Both the position numbers and the translations under genes were made by a program. From the NCBI RefSeq assembly GCF_040802235.1, contig NC_133158.1, positions 43,032,001 through 43,096,000 of the forward strand: DNA of 64,000 nucleotides, read 5' to 3'. The notes below the pieces were generated by a model. The model searched no databases. It was not told the origin of the DNA and saw nothing but the letters and a program-made list of their open reading frames with translations. Positions 38,395 to 50,349 of this stretch are shown piece after piece. The stretch's first letter is position 1; each line of letters starts with the position of its first letter. Source of the stretch: Manis javanica. Lineage: Eukaryota; Chordata; Mammalia; Pholidota; Manidae.

Positions 38395-38605
38395 ACAGGT
38401 CCCTGTCTCCCAAGGCCCCCAGCTCCCAGGGCCCCCAGATTCACATGGTCTCCACTTCCTAGGGCCCCCACCTCCAAGGGCCCCATTCCAAGGGTCTCCA
38501 CCTCCCTGGGCCCCCACCTCCAAGGGCTCCCCTTCAAGGGTCCCACTCTCTCAGGCCTCAGGCTCACGGGGACCCCACCTCCCAGGGCCCCCATATTCAC
38601 AGGGC
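38395..38605. repeat. GC-rich minisatellite, about 15-17 bp unit
   Basis: A run of imperfect units built around 'ccccacctcc' and 'aagggcc' or 'agggcccc'. Units at 38465, 38511 and 38575 are closest to each other. About 12 degenerate copies. Confidence 0.8.
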
Positions 38606-39489
38606 CTGAGGCTCAGCAGGCCACCTGCTCTGAAGAGCCTCCCCACAGGGGCTGTCTGCTGTCTGCTCTCACCATCTGGAAGGTTTTAACACTGTTAGAA
38701 CGAAGGGCCCCATGGGTTTGTGTGGCCCCGGCCACAGTGTGGGGCTGCCCCGCTGCTGTCTAAGAGGATCCTACAGCTTCCCTCCCTCAGAGGTCAGGGC
38801 TCTGGCAGGTGGGGAGGAAAAGACAGGACGAGGCTCCCCAGAAAGGAAACTTCTGAATGAAAAGCAAGACAGTGACAACGGTGGCGGGAGGAAGAGGCTC
38901 AAGCAGGACACACCCTGAGACCTGGGCTTTGGGGCTTCCGCATGGCATGGGTGGGAGCCGGGAGCAGAACCGCACCTGAGGACGCCTGGCTGGGGGGACA
39001 GGGCCGCAGGGCAGGTGAGGGGACTTGGGGAAAGATCCACTGTAAAGGTGGGGAGGGGGTGATGAGCCCTGGGAAGAGCATGGGGTGCAGTCCCTCCGGG
39101 ACCCCTGCAGCAGGCACCAGGAGCTCGCACTGTGAGCCCCACACCAGACAGAGTTGTGGGGTCAGAGCAAGGCCAGCCGAGGCCAGAGAGCCTGGGGTTC
39201 CTGCCTATGAGCCTGTATTTCCTGCAACACCCCCTGGCTGCCTGGACACAGCTGGACTGGGCACATAGCTGGGCTGGGGACACGGGCAGCATGGCTGTTT
39301 GGAGCAGAGTCTTGCCTGTGAGTGGGAAGGGGGCAGGGGCAAGGGGCCAGGGCACTGAGGTCTCTATGAGAATGCGGCCCGGAATCTGAGTGAACAGGGT
39401 GAGGTGACAGGGAAGGGGCAGCAGTTCTGAGGAGGCTGGTGTGAGCAGGGGTGCCTGAAACCTGGAAGGACAGGTCACGAAATACAGTT

Positions 39490-40020
39490 CTTGACATAAA
39501 GCTGTGTAGGGAGAACTAACCAGCCTCTGCCCCTGGTCCCTGGGAGAGGATCTCGAGGCCCCTGTGGTGTCATGCTTGATAGTGTCTTTGTTGGCCTGGA
39601 AGCCTGGGGTCCCATTGGACAGCCTAACAATGGGACTGGGAGGGCCTTGGGTCCGTGGCATCAGGCTGTGGAGAGACTGTAGACAGATCCTCCACGTGCA
39701 TGTCAATCATGCCCATGGGATGCACCCCCAATAAAAACTTGGGTTCCCTGGCTGGCAATACTCCACGTGGATTGTCACACATCCATGCCAGAGGTTAATG
39801 CATCTGGACCACGCGAGAGAGGATGGTGGGACCTCTGGGTCTGGCGCTTCCCAGGACTCTGCCACATGTACCCCCACCACTGTCTGAGGTTAGTCTGTCT
39901 CCTTTCTTGCAATAAACTGAAACTGTGAGCAGAATGGCTCACAGTGAGTTCTGGAGCCTTCTTGTGAATGATGTAAACTGAGGTGGCCTTGGGGACCCCA
40001 AACTTGCAGGTGGTGTCAGA
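39490..40020 (+). mobile_element. Solo LTR (ERVL-like), boundaries approximate
   Basis: It looks like a complete LTR: a left end near 'tgacataaagctgtgtagg', 'ccaataaaaacttgggttc' (39730), a second signal 'gcaataaactgaaactgtg' (39909), and an end near 'gcaggtggtgtca'. The two AATAAA boxes and the 'ctccacgtggattgtcaca' block match mammalian ERVL-type LTRs as I recall them. No target duplication was found. Confidence 0.65.
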
Positions 40021-40389
40021 GTACGGGTGTTTCTGGGGACTGCTTGCCCTCAAACCTCACAGTTGGCAAGTGCCTCAGAAGCCATGGTAGGTCATGATGG
40101 GCTATCACTGCCAGCCTGTGTGCGGGAATATCCGATCGCCACTGTGAGGCACAGACAGCTCTTCTCAAGGGCTCCTCCCAGCCTCATCCCCCCTACCCCG
40201 TCCCCCCTACCCCGTCCCCCTGCCCTTGCCTTCTGATGTTGCTTTGCTCAGGTGGCTCCATCAAATGCAGGTCCCGGTGGGGGAGTGGGTGGGCTCAGGC
40301 ACTCTGCAGGGAGGCTTGCCTGAGGGTTGGGGTGGTCCATCAAGGACTGGGCAAGCACGGGGAATGGGCAGCGGCTGTGAGGACCAGCA

Positions 40390-40770
40390 TTCATTTCCTG
40401 AGGCTGTCATGGCAGTAGCACAGACTGGAGGCTTAAATAGCAGAGAGGCACTCCCTCAGAGTCTGGCTGCACTCCCTCCAGGGCCCCAGGGAGGACCCCT
40501 CCTGCCGCTCCCAGCTTCTGGGGGGCTGTCAGCCATCCTTGGCTTGTGGCTGCATTATACTAACCTCGGCCTCCATTGTCACATGGGCTTCTGGCCACCT
40601 GCATGTCTCCAAACCCTTAGGTTAGGGGACATCATACTCCAGTCTGACCTCATTGGAACTTGATTACATCCACAAATAACCTATTTCCAAATAAGGTCAT
40701 TTTCATGGGTTCTGGGAGTTAGGACTTCAGTGTATCATATTTGGGGCCACAATTCACCCCACAGCAGGGC
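40390..40770 (-). repeat. MaLR-like LTR, antisense
   Basis: Antisense copy: 'catttcctgaggctgtcat', 'ccttggcttgtggctgcat', 'cctatttccaaataaggtc' and 'ttctgggagttaggacttc', ending 'cacaattcaccccacagca'. Confidence 0.85.
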
Positions 40771-41689
40771 CTGCGGCAGAATTACAGTTACAGCATATGC
40801 TCCCTTCTACGTCTTCTTGGCCATCCCCCCTGTCACTGACACCCCTGTCCCTCTCCGCCCCGCCCCTAGGGCATCCTCAGTGGCTCGGCTCCCCACCTGA
40901 TTTAATCTCTTCCTAATGTCCAGACTGCCTCTTGCCGCCCAGCCAGGAGGCCAAACCTTCCACCCTCCTCTCTCAGCCAGCTTCACCTCCACCAGCCTGA
41001 CCTTGGCGGGCCCACCCCCTCCCCTGCCAGCTCCCTTTCAGTCCCTGCATCCTCCCTGCAAGAGCCTGAAAGGAGAAGCAGGCTGCTTGTTCTAATTCCA
41101 CAAATGGCACAACAGTGGTGATGTAACACTGGGGTTGTCACCACACCCACTTCGCTGGCTCCTTAAGGGAGAAGCAGGTTGGGCTGCGCAGGAAGATCCT
41201 CCCTGGGGGGTGTTCAGGCTGGAATGCAGGCTGGCGCTGCACCCCGTGGCCCCACCCCCAGGGCATTCCTCCTGTCCATGGGTCCCGCTAAGTGGGCCTC
41301 CTACCCTGACTCTGGGTGCCTGCCATGTGTCCTTTATGTTATACCCAAAGGGGTGGCCCGCTCCCCTGCATAAGCCCCCACTGGCTCCCAGAGCCCCTGC
41401 GATGGAGCTCAGTGTTCCTGGCCTGGGGTCCTCCGCTGTGCAGCGTGGGGCACCCACTCACCCCATGCCTCCCCCAGCAAGGCCAGCTACTCCAGCTGCT
41501 GGCCTGCAGGGCCGTGGTGGTATTAACCTTACTGACTCCTGTGCTTAATGTAAAATTAACATATGTTCATGCTGAATTTGTTTGAAAACTCCAAGAAAAA
41601 AGAAGAGCTTAAAGCCACTCGGAATCTCACCATGCAGAGAAAATACTTGTGACGTGTTGGTATCTTTTCAGGGCTCTCTGTAGGTCTGT

Positions 41690-42025
41690 GTTGTGGTCTG
41701 AATGTGTGTCCCCCACAAATTCAAATCTGGAAACCCTAATGCCCAGTGTAATCCCAGGAGGTGGGACCTATAGGTGGTGATTAGGTCCTGAGGGTGGAGC
41801 CCTCATTAATGCAAGTGCCCTTATAAAAGGGACCCCAAAGAGTTCCCTTGTCCCTTTCCCATGAGAAACCTGCCACCCAGAAGAGCCCCACCCCCACCTC
41901 TGCCCACCCCACCCCCACCCTGGCCACACTGGTGCCCTGACAAGTGTGAGAAATGTGTGTCTGCGGGTTACAGGCTCCCTGTCTGGGGTAAAAATTTTGC
42001 TATAGCAGCCTAAACAGACTGAGCA
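41690..42025 (+). repeat. MaLR LTR (MST/MLT1-type), sense
   Basis: It starts 'tgttgtggtctgaatgtgtg', continues 'ggtggtgattaggtcctga', 'gggtggagccctcattaat' and 'gcccttataaaagggaccc', and ends 'tatagcagcctaaacagact'. A CCCCACC-rich stretch (41885-41930) replaces part of the usual middle. Confidence 0.85.
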
Positions 42026-42029
42026 GTAA

Positions 42030-43725
42030 GTGTGCACTGTTTTGAAGCATAAGATAAAGTGCAAGGTTTGGGGTCCTGCTTCAGTCATGACAGCACAGCA
42101 AGAATGTCCCTGGACCAGCCTGTGGTCTCTATTGTGGTGTTTGCAGGCTCAGCCCAAGGCAGGTGGCCATGGGCAGTGGCCCCCATATGCCACTGCAAGC
42201 TGAGTAGCTTTTAGGTTTTGGTTTCGGGGCCATTGGGCAATAATTCTTCTTTTTTCAAGAAAGCATTTTCAATGCTAAAATGCACAACACATGGCATTCT
42301 ACACTGTGACTCCATCATAAGCTCCTTAGTGGGCCCTTACGGTGGCACATTTTGGTGATACCTGATATCCATCTGCCAGTGCACGGGGCCCCGTGTGCCT
42401 TGTGGGGCAGCTCCCGGTGTGTGTCGCAGAAGGCCACCCGTCTGTTTCCCCCACGTGTCTGCAAGCTGCAAGCTGCATGCAGGGTTTGGTGTGGCCACGG
42501 CGAGGACGCACTCCTACAATCGGGGTGTGTGATTGTATGCCCACCCCTGAGGTCACTGTAAGGCCACAAATAGAACAAAAATGTAGGAGAGAGAATAAGG
42601 GGAGAAGTAGCTGGGGAAAGGTAAAATACAAATGGGAGAGAAGTTTGAGTTTGGAGGTGGAGTGGAGGTGGTAGAGTTCAGATGCACAGGAGGGAAAGCG
42701 ATTATGTACCAGCTCATTTAACCTTCAGGATGGCCCTGAGAATAGATAGCATTATCTCCATTTTCAGTGCCAGTAAAGGGAGGCACAGAGAGGTTAAGGG
42801 ACTTTCCCAAGATCACACAGCCAATAATGACAGAACTGGGACTTAAGCTCAGGGTGTCATCCTCTTGACGCCTCAGCTTGGTGTGAAGGTGGAGTTGGGG
42901 ATCTGAGGGTTGGTCAGTGCTTGACCCTCGTCTTCCCTCCCTTCTGAGGGGCAGAGGGACTGGGGCAGTCCTGGGGCCGAGTCTGGGCTGGGAGGGGAGC
43001 CTCCTCAACAAACAAGACATCTCAGAGGGGCAGTTTCATGGGGCTGAGGTTTTATTTTTATTTTAGAACTAACACAGACAGTCTATGTAATACAACAGCA
43101 ATATTTCACAGCCTTTAAAGATAGAACAGAAGTCTCTGAAGACATTTTGAACTTCAAGGAGGCAGCTTGGGCCGAGAAGCCCGGAGTGTGCGCTGAGCAC
43201 TCTCTGTCTCAGGCAGGGAGTCCAGTGGGGGTGCCCGAGAGGCACTCCCCTCGCTGGCCCTGTGGGGCAGCAGGAACTCCATTTGGGGGTTATGGGGCTT
43301 TCCTGACTCCTATGAGGGTGATTAGTGACTGGGAGAGAAACTAGCAGTTTTTTCCTTCAAATATTCTGCTTCTCTGTGCGGTCTCCTGAGGGTGTGGCAG
43401 GTGTCAGATTGGCTAATAACGAGATGCCAGGCCCATGACTGGACGTCCAGCACATGGGTGACCGGGCAGAGCCACTGGGAGACCCACCCGTCACCTGGCT
43501 CCCAGGACCTGGCCCCATTTCCACTGTCTGCCTCTAGCCAGCTTGAACATGTACCAGGCGGGGATGCCTGCTCCTGTTTGATGAAGGGATTAGTGGGACT
43601 CCGTGTGGAGCAGGGAGAGGGGAGCCCTTGGCCTTTGGCAAACCAGATATTCTCAGATTGGGTGTGTCTAGCCCAGGGGTGACGTCTGTGTGGCTGTGTG
43701 TCTTATTTAACCAGGGTGAGTGAGG
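42030..43725. other. Gene-free sequence
   Basis: No gene is recognised. A clear MIR lies at 42680-42860. The rest is unique. Confidence 0.5.
42680..42860 (-). repeat. MIR fragment
   Basis: Very well kept antisense MIR: 'ctcatttaaccttcaggatg', 'aggcacagagaggttaaggg', 'actttcccaagatcacaca' and 'agaactgggacttaagctc'. Confidence 0.9.
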
Positions 43726-43729
43726 TTCA

Positions 43730-44210
43730 TGATAGTCACCACCGTGAAAGGGGGCAGCACATACCACCCCCTAACCCCCAACTGCCACTTCGGCATAAGG
43801 GTTATTTGAGCTGAAGGCATTTGGAAAACATCAGGTGTGAGAAGGGTGCTCTGAATCCCCCTTTCTTCCTGAAAAAGGAGATGAAGTTCTCATGGGAAGG
43901 GTGCCCTCCCTGCACTGGGAAGGAAGTGGAGTGCCATACAAATAGATGTTAGTAAAATAACTCTTACTTCCTTTCGGCTCCTCATATATTTTAGTTACTT
44001 TCCACATTTGCCTCTGTTCAACCTGGTTTAAACACATTTAGGTCTGGCCCCTTCTCAGGGTCTTCATTTCCTTACAAAGTCTCCCATGTAGCATAAAACT
44101 TATATTAAATAAGTGTATGTTTTTCTCCTGTTAACCTGTCTCATGCCCATTTAATTCTCACACCCAGCCAGAGACCCTGAGAGGGAGAGGTAAAGTTTGG
44201 CCCCCCTACA
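43730..44210 (+). mobile_element. Solo LTR of the same family as 13089-13662
   Basis: The right end is sharp: 'ctcctgttaacctgtctcat', then 'acccagccagagaccctga', ending 'cccccctaca' at 44210. A middle block 'gttatttgagctgaaggca' parallels 'tattttgagctgaaaacca' of the 13-kb copy. The left end is placed at a TG near 43730, and I found no target duplication. ERV1, MER41-like by recalled consensus. Confidence 0.7.
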
Positions 44211-44669
44211 ATGCATGACATGGGGTGTGGCCCGTCAGGGGGACACTGGCCATGGTGCAGGAGGGGGGCCCTAGGATCTCCTGAGCCAGGACTTACCTCT
44301 TTAGGAGGGTCCCCATGGAGAGCATTAGGAAGGCCTTGGTGAAGCAGCTCCTTCCGGACTGACCTCTAGTATTGCAGTGACTAGAGGCACAACCTGGCAT
44401 GTGTCCAGCCGAGCAGCTTCTGTCCTCAGCTCTGTGAGATTGCCTCTCAGGCACGCGCTGAGCCTTGAGTTCTCTGTGGCCCCTGTCATTCCTTTGGCAG
44501 ACAGAGTGGGGGCTTGCCATCTCTGCAGGGTAGGACCAGCTCTTGTTTTCCTCTTTGGATCCTCACATGTGTTTGCAATGACCTGTGTTAACAAAATGGG
44601 ATGAATTGCAGAAATGTATACGTGTTGGCTGGATATACAACTGTACGGGTACAGAGAGGGCATGGCTCT

Positions 44670-45230
44670 GTACTGTCAGCTATTGCTGCTTAACAAATCG
44701 ACCCAGAGTGTGTGGCTCAGAACATGTATTATCTCACAGTCTCTGTGAGCCGGAAATCTAGGCACAGCTGGGTTGAATCCTCTTTTCCAGAGCCTCTCCT
44801 AAGGTGGCAGCCAAGGTGTTAGCTGGGGCCACGTTCATCTGAAGGTTCAGCTGGGGTGGTTCTGCTACACGCTCACTCAGGGGCTGGCAGCAGGATTTGG
44901 TTTCAAGAAGCTGGCTGCTTATCCTGAGGGCCTCAGTTCCTCACTGGCTGTCCCAGAGGCTGCCTTGCATCCTTGCCGTGTGGGCGCGGGCCTTGCTCCC
45001 AATCTGCCTGCCTCCTCAGAGTGTGCAAGCAGAGAAGGCAATGGAGAAAGAGCCTCAAAAGATATGCAGGGTTTCAAAACCTAATCACGGAATTGATAGC
45101 CTATCACTCTTGCTGTGTTCTGTTCATTAGAAGCAAGTTCCCAGACCCAGCCACCCCCCAACTCAAGGAGAGGGGATTGTGCAGGAGGCAGGGTCAGAGG
45201 CCCGTTTTGGAGTCTGCCCTCCTTGGTAAT
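44670..45230 (-). repeat. Eutherian interspersed repeat, class uncertain
   Basis: About 560 bp follow a familiar mammalian repeat: 'ctattgctgcttaacaaat', 'gtattatctcacagtctct', 'gccaaggtgttagctgggg', 'gagggcctcagttcctcac' and 'tgtgttctgttcattagaag', then 'caaggagaggggattgtgc'. It resembles LTR-type repeats (ERVL/MaLR group), but I cannot fix the class. Confidence 0.65.
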
Positions 45231-45254
45231 GAGTATCAGGGTTGGGTCCGTGGG

Positions 45255-45470
45255 AAGTGACAGCAATAACTAACTCGCACCAAGTGCTATTACGTGCCGG
45301 CCCTTGGCTCAGCACTCTATGTGAAATGCCTCTAATGTCAGGTGCATCCTGCTGGAGTCCCCAGCTACCTTCCGGTAACACAGAGATTTAGAGAGGGTGA
45401 GAGACTTTCCCACAATGATCAATGAGGGGCAAAGTTGGGCACTGACCCTGACCATCTTGGCTACACAGAC
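45255..45470 (-). repeat. MIR fragment
   Basis: Antisense MIR including its 5-prime-most part: 'caccaagtgctattacgtgc', 'tggctcagcactctatgtg', 'gagagggtgagagactttcc' and 'ggcaaagttgggcactgac'. Confidence 0.8.
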
Positions 45471-45474
45471 CTAA

Positions 45475-46395
45475 TCTTACTCTAGTCATGATCGTGGTCT
45501 TCTCAAACTTGGGTGGCTTACTCTAAGCAGGCTTCCTGGAAGAGGTGGCCCTGGACACAAATATCAAGGAGACAAAGGATTGTAGTCCGATGACTTGGAT
45601 GAAGCATGTTCTTGTTGGGGAAGTGCCAAGTGCCAGGGTTAGGTTCCTGGGCCTCAGCCTTGGGATTTTGGTGCTGGGATGGGGAGGCAGACGCATGTCT
45701 TTGGGCTACTAATTCCACTGCACGTTCTGGAACCTGCTACATATGAAGATATGCTTCTGCCCTGGCATCCCAAACAATATCCTGTTGCCACCAGCCAGGG
45801 TTTACTCTTGGCCAAATGACCCACAGCCTGGGTTTACAGGTGACAGGATGCCAAACAACAGCTCAGCTGCTGTGACAGCACCCCAGTGTTCCTCTCTGTG
45901 TGGAGCCCTTGGAGGCGTCACCGCAGCATCCCCCTCTCCCTGGGCTCCTCTCCGCACTCAGGCTTGACTATCAACAAATGCAAGATTAATAACTGTACAA
46001 AGACAGGAGAGAAGACGTCAGCAGGATCCTGGGCCGCCCACAAGCCTGGCACAGCCTAGCCAGCATGTCCCACCATGCGGACTGAGCACCTCCTCCTGTC
46101 CACTTCCTCAAATCAATCAGTCCTTCCCCTGCCCGCCTGTCTTTCCATTAATTACGGCTTCTGGGTCCACATGCTGGGCATGAACGATGATTCCATAGAA
46201 AGTTAGATTTCTCTCTGTTGCTCTTGCTCTGGTTTGATGAGCAGGAGCAAAGCGGCAGTGCTGGGGCAGCTCCAGCCCATGTGGCCGGCACAGGCAGCGG
46301 GAGTGTTCCTCGGGGCTCTGTGTGGGCAGCTGGAATGCCCGGGCACAGGGCAGGAGAGGGCAGGTGAGCTTCCCCAGGCAGCTGCGAGGCAGCAC
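45475..46395. other. Gene-free sequence
   Basis: I see nothing that codes and no clear repeat. Confidence 0.5.
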
Positions 46396-46399
46396 CACG

Positions 46400-46795
46400 A
46401 AGGGGGCCTTGAAACAACAGCCATGCGTTCTCACAGCTCCGGAGGCCAGAAGTCCAAAATCGGTATCACTGGGCCGGCAAGGTGTCCTTCCGGAGGCTCT
46501 AGGGACCTCTGCAGCTTCAGCTTGTGGCCGCATCCCTTCAGCCTCTGTCCCAGTGGGCGCGTGGCCTCTCCTCCTGTGTCCGGTGTGCAATCTCCTCTGC
46601 CCTCCTTTTACAAGGACACTTGTGGTGGCACCTAGGGCCATACCTGGGCAATCCAGGATCACCTCCATGTCAGGATCTTTACATAATCCCATCTGTGAAG
46701 TCCTTTTGGCCATATAAGGATGTTCACAGGTTCCGGGAGTTAAGACATGGGGATCTCTGGGGGGACATTATTCATCCTTCCACAGACCATGACTG
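46400..46795 (-). repeat. MaLR-like LTR, antisense
   Basis: Antisense copy: 'ctcacagctccggaggccag', 'cctccttttacaaggacac', 'gttcacaggttccgggagtt' and 'ggggggacattattcatcc'. Confidence 0.85.
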
Positions 46796-47439
46796 CAGAG
46801 AAGAGAGGTGACTTTGGCCATGCTGTCAGGCTCCAGAGCACCTCTCACCCATCTCCCCATGCCAGATGGGCACCTCGGACCATCCCCACCCACAGGGGTG
46901 CAGGTCTAGACAGGAGAAGGTTAGGATACACGCTGCGACCCATGGATGGCCCTGGTGCCCCAGAGGGCAGCCAAATTCTCCCCTCCTTCTGTCATAGCCC
47001 AGAGGGATCCTGGGTCCTCAAGACATCTGGCACCGCCGCCCTCCACGCCTGGAACAAGCACCCAGGAAGAGCCTGGGGGTGCCCTCTGGGGACGGAGCCG
47101 ATGTGTGCTCCAGGTTCAGCAGCCCATGCCCGAGGCCCACACACTGGCACCCTGACCCTGAGTCTCGGTTTGAGTTTGAATCCTACTGACAGCATGATTT
47201 TGGGCTTTTGTATCAGGGGCCTGGGGCCTCTTCCCTGGGGCTGTGGTTCTCCCAGTAAAGCTTGCTTGCCTGGCAAAGCTGCTCCATCTTGGAACTGTTC
47301 TGGTGTTGACCCCAGGGGATTCCCCCAGGACCCCATGGGGGTCAGAACACCAAGATGCACCTACCCCTCCCATGGTGACTGGCGAAAAGAAGTGAAGGCA
47401 GAGGAGTGCCTGGTGGCTGGGACAGGCTCATTGCCAGCC

Positions 47440-47835
47440 GTCTTAAAACAACGGACGTTTATTGTCTCACAGTCCTGGAGGGTAGAAGTCCTTAATCAAG
47501 GCGTGGGCAGGGCCATGTGCTCTCTGACACCTGTCGGGGAGAACCCTCCCTGCCTCTCCCCTCTTCTGGTGGAGGCCAGCACCCCTCAGCGGTTCCGGGC
47601 CTGTGGAGGCAGCCCTGCAGCCTCAGCCTCCATCACACATGGCCTTCTCCCTTGTCCCTGGCAAACTGCTTCTTGTAAGGACTCCTCTTAAAGGCCTGCC
47701 CAATCCAATATGACCTCATCTAAGCTTCATTATACCTGCAGACACCCTATTTCTTAGTAAGGTCACATTCACAAGTACCAAGAGGTCAGACTTCAACATC
47801 TCTCTTTGCAGGAGACACCGTTATCATATCAGTCT
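47440..47835 (-). repeat. MaLR-like LTR, antisense
   Basis: Antisense copy: 'cgtttattgtctcacagtc', 'caaggcgtgggcagggcca', 'ccaatatgacctcatctaag', 'ggtcacattcacaagtacc' and 'aggtcagacttcaacatct'. Confidence 0.85.
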
Positions 47836-47839
47836 GCAC

Positions 47840-50045
47840 GGATGACTCCTGAGTCGGGCCCCCTGAAGTCCCCTCGGCCCTGGGCTGGCGGTGTTTTGTA
47901 AAGGAGCCTGCACTTGGTCTTGGCTGGTTTGGGGAGGTTATTAGGGCCACAGCTGCTGGTGGTCAGCTCCAAGGGGCAGCCTGACGGAAGGGCAGGGCCC
48001 ACCCACAAGGGGCCAGGCGCTCAGTGAAGAAAATAAGCACGCCCTGTGAGCTGGTGCAGGGACCCCAGGCCGCTCTGGGGGCTTCAGTCATTCAACCAGA
48101 AAGGTGGCAGTCACTCTTCCAAACACCTTAGAGTATCACAGAAATGACCAGAAGCACCAGCCTGAAGTCTGGGGAGAACAGATGTGAGCTGCTGTCTAGT
48201 CTCAAGGTCAGACCGTTCCAGCGGGCTCTCCCAGTGCTGGAGAGACGGGCCCCCATTGTCACCTGAACCCCAGTCCTGACTCATTAGTTGTTAGGGTCCC
48301 TCCCTACTCCAGTGCAGCAGATTATTTTAAATAGCAAAATATTGTGGGAACGATATCAAGGACCCACACCAGGCCATGACTGCCACCGCAGCAGCTCATT
48401 TGTTATTAGGTCTTATTACAAACAAGAGCTTATATGAAAAGACGGGTCTAAACAAAGTCAGGCCGCCGGTATGACCACCGCTCTGTGAAAAGAACTCTGT
48501 AAAGAGCACACTCTTCCCCCACTGCAACACCCACACAAGACAAAAAGGACTTTTAAAAAATGAACCAAAATCTCAGCAGTGGTTCTCTAGGGAGCGGGCA
48601 TGTGGGGTGCCTGCTGTCTCTTCCCTTTTATGGGGATTCTGACTTGCAGAGTGGGAGACATCCTCTCGGCTTGTCCTGCCCCATTGAGCAAGGACAACTG
48701 CCGCCCTCTCCAGCGTCTAGAAGCATGGGCAGGGTGAGAGCACTCCGTCTCTGCATGAGTAGGTGGGGTTTTTTTGTTTTGTTTTGGTGCCAGTTTGCTC
48801 TGGGAGGAGAACAGCCAAACCCACTTCCCAAGGGCATATCTGAAAGTTTCCAAGATACTTGAGTCTTGGGGTAAGCAAAAGCTTATCTGAGATTATTTAC
48901 TTGGTGATAGAAATGGCTTTTTGGAAAGTCTTTCCACCACTGTGTCAACAGTAGCTCTTAGTTCAATATAAATTATTAACACATTCTTATAGAAAAAGGC
49001 ACAGAATGCCCATTAGTGCTATATCATAGTTACCTGCACTGTATTATTTTGCAGTTGCTTAATATACTTATAAAACACAAAGGCTGTAAATGTCAAGGGA
49101 CACAGGCCAACAATATCGCATTTGCATTGCAGCTTTACAGATTAGAGAGTAAATGGAGTGGCTCATATTTCAAAGAGTTTTCTTAACCCCATTGTCCTCT
49201 TGTTCAAGCAATCTTGTGGCTTAAGAAGAAAGGCTCTTTCTGAGAAGGGAAAATCCGGTACTGGCCAGACCCCTTCCCACAGCCGTGCTAGAAGTCCCCT
49301 TTCTGCCCCTTGCTGACTTCGTAGAACTCATTTTTCTTTAAATGCGTTGTTTCCTCCCCAGTCTCTGTGCTAATAATCAACCAGAGTTAAGTGTTACAGG
49401 GATGGAACAGAATAGTCCAAAGACGTCATTCCCTTCTCTGGTTGCTAAGCAATGCCTCCTTCACCACGATTGACAAAACAGGTTGGGGGAGATACCAGAG
49501 GAGGAGCCTTATTCCAGGTCAGCCCCACTGCACCCTGGAAAGGGACAAGACAGGGGAGCCTCTCTTGGGGCCACCCACTCAAGTGGCATCATTGTCCTCT
49601 CCTGAGTCCTCCATTCAAGCAACAGCCCTCGGAGCCCCCAGGTACGCCCGGTGTGTGTTACCAAGTGCGATCCCCAGAGGGATCTGCCACCCCCTCCTTA
49701 TGCAGGGGATTGACCAAGTGCCCAGTGCCATCTGTTCACTGGATCCCAGCGTGAGAAATGTCATTTGGCTACAGGGAGGCTCCTGATCCCCAGATTCAGT
49801 GACAGCAAGTTTCAGATGTTTGCAGCAACTGTCAGCTGGGTGGGATGCCACTGTAGCCCCAACCCAGGCTTTTACAGTTCATTCATTCACTGGGTGAGGT
49901 GAATGAGTCCCCAGAGCAGGAGCTGGTGCAGCAGAGGGAAGATGGGATCAACTTCCAGGGCTGCACAGCCAGCTATGCTGTGCCCTCACACTGACTACAG
50001 CCTTGTGTGGTCAGTCCTCCAAAGGCCTTGTTCTCTTCCTTTAAA
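47840..50045. other. Gene-free sequence with weak L1 traces
   Basis: Nothing codes here. The text near 48545-48900 ('caaaatctcagcagtggttc', then a G/T-rich run) and the AT-rich stretch 48900-49150 look like very old L1 remains, too diverged to annotate. Confidence 0.45.
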
Positions 50046-50049
50046 AGTG

Positions 50050-50345
50050 GGTGTTTCCCCTGGGAAGGCACTCAACAGAAATGCTTGCACAAAGACACAT
50101 GTAAAGGGTGTTTGTGATCCATTGTTCACACTAGCAACAACCACAAGAAGGGAGGCAAGATGAAGACTAGAGGAGCAGTGTTTGGGCAAATCTGTTTCAT
50201 GAAATACTACTCGGGCGTAAAAAAGGATGAGCTAGAGCTGCACGTGTGGGTGCAGGAAAAAGGCCTTGATATTTTACCAAGAGGAGCAAACTCCTCAAAC
50301 TTGCGCATGTTACAAAACTCTGTGTGGACAGGCATGAGTCTATCA
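50050..50345 (+). repeat. L1ME/HAL1 3-prime fragment
   Basis: Blocks 'gcacaaagacacatgtaaa', 'cactagcaacaaccacaag', 'catgaaatactactcgggcg' and 'taaaaaaggatgagctagag' match old L1/HAL1 3-prime ends. Confidence 0.7.
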
Positions 50346-50349
50346 CACT

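Larger units (their letters stand above)
37010..39485. other. Gene-free sequence
   Basis: A MIR (37710-37860) and a CCCCCACCTCC-type minisatellite (38395-38605) are listed separately. The 311-codon minus-strand frame at 38771-39706 runs into the LTR at 39490 and has no family likeness. Confidence 0.5.

Noticed and set aside
38771..39706. 311-codon minus-strand open frame
   Set aside because: It runs from an ERVL-like LTR into unique DNA. The residues show no family, signal peptide or repeats.
46747..47691. 314-codon plus-strand open frame
   Set aside because: It starts in one antisense MaLR-like LTR and ends in another; chance frame.
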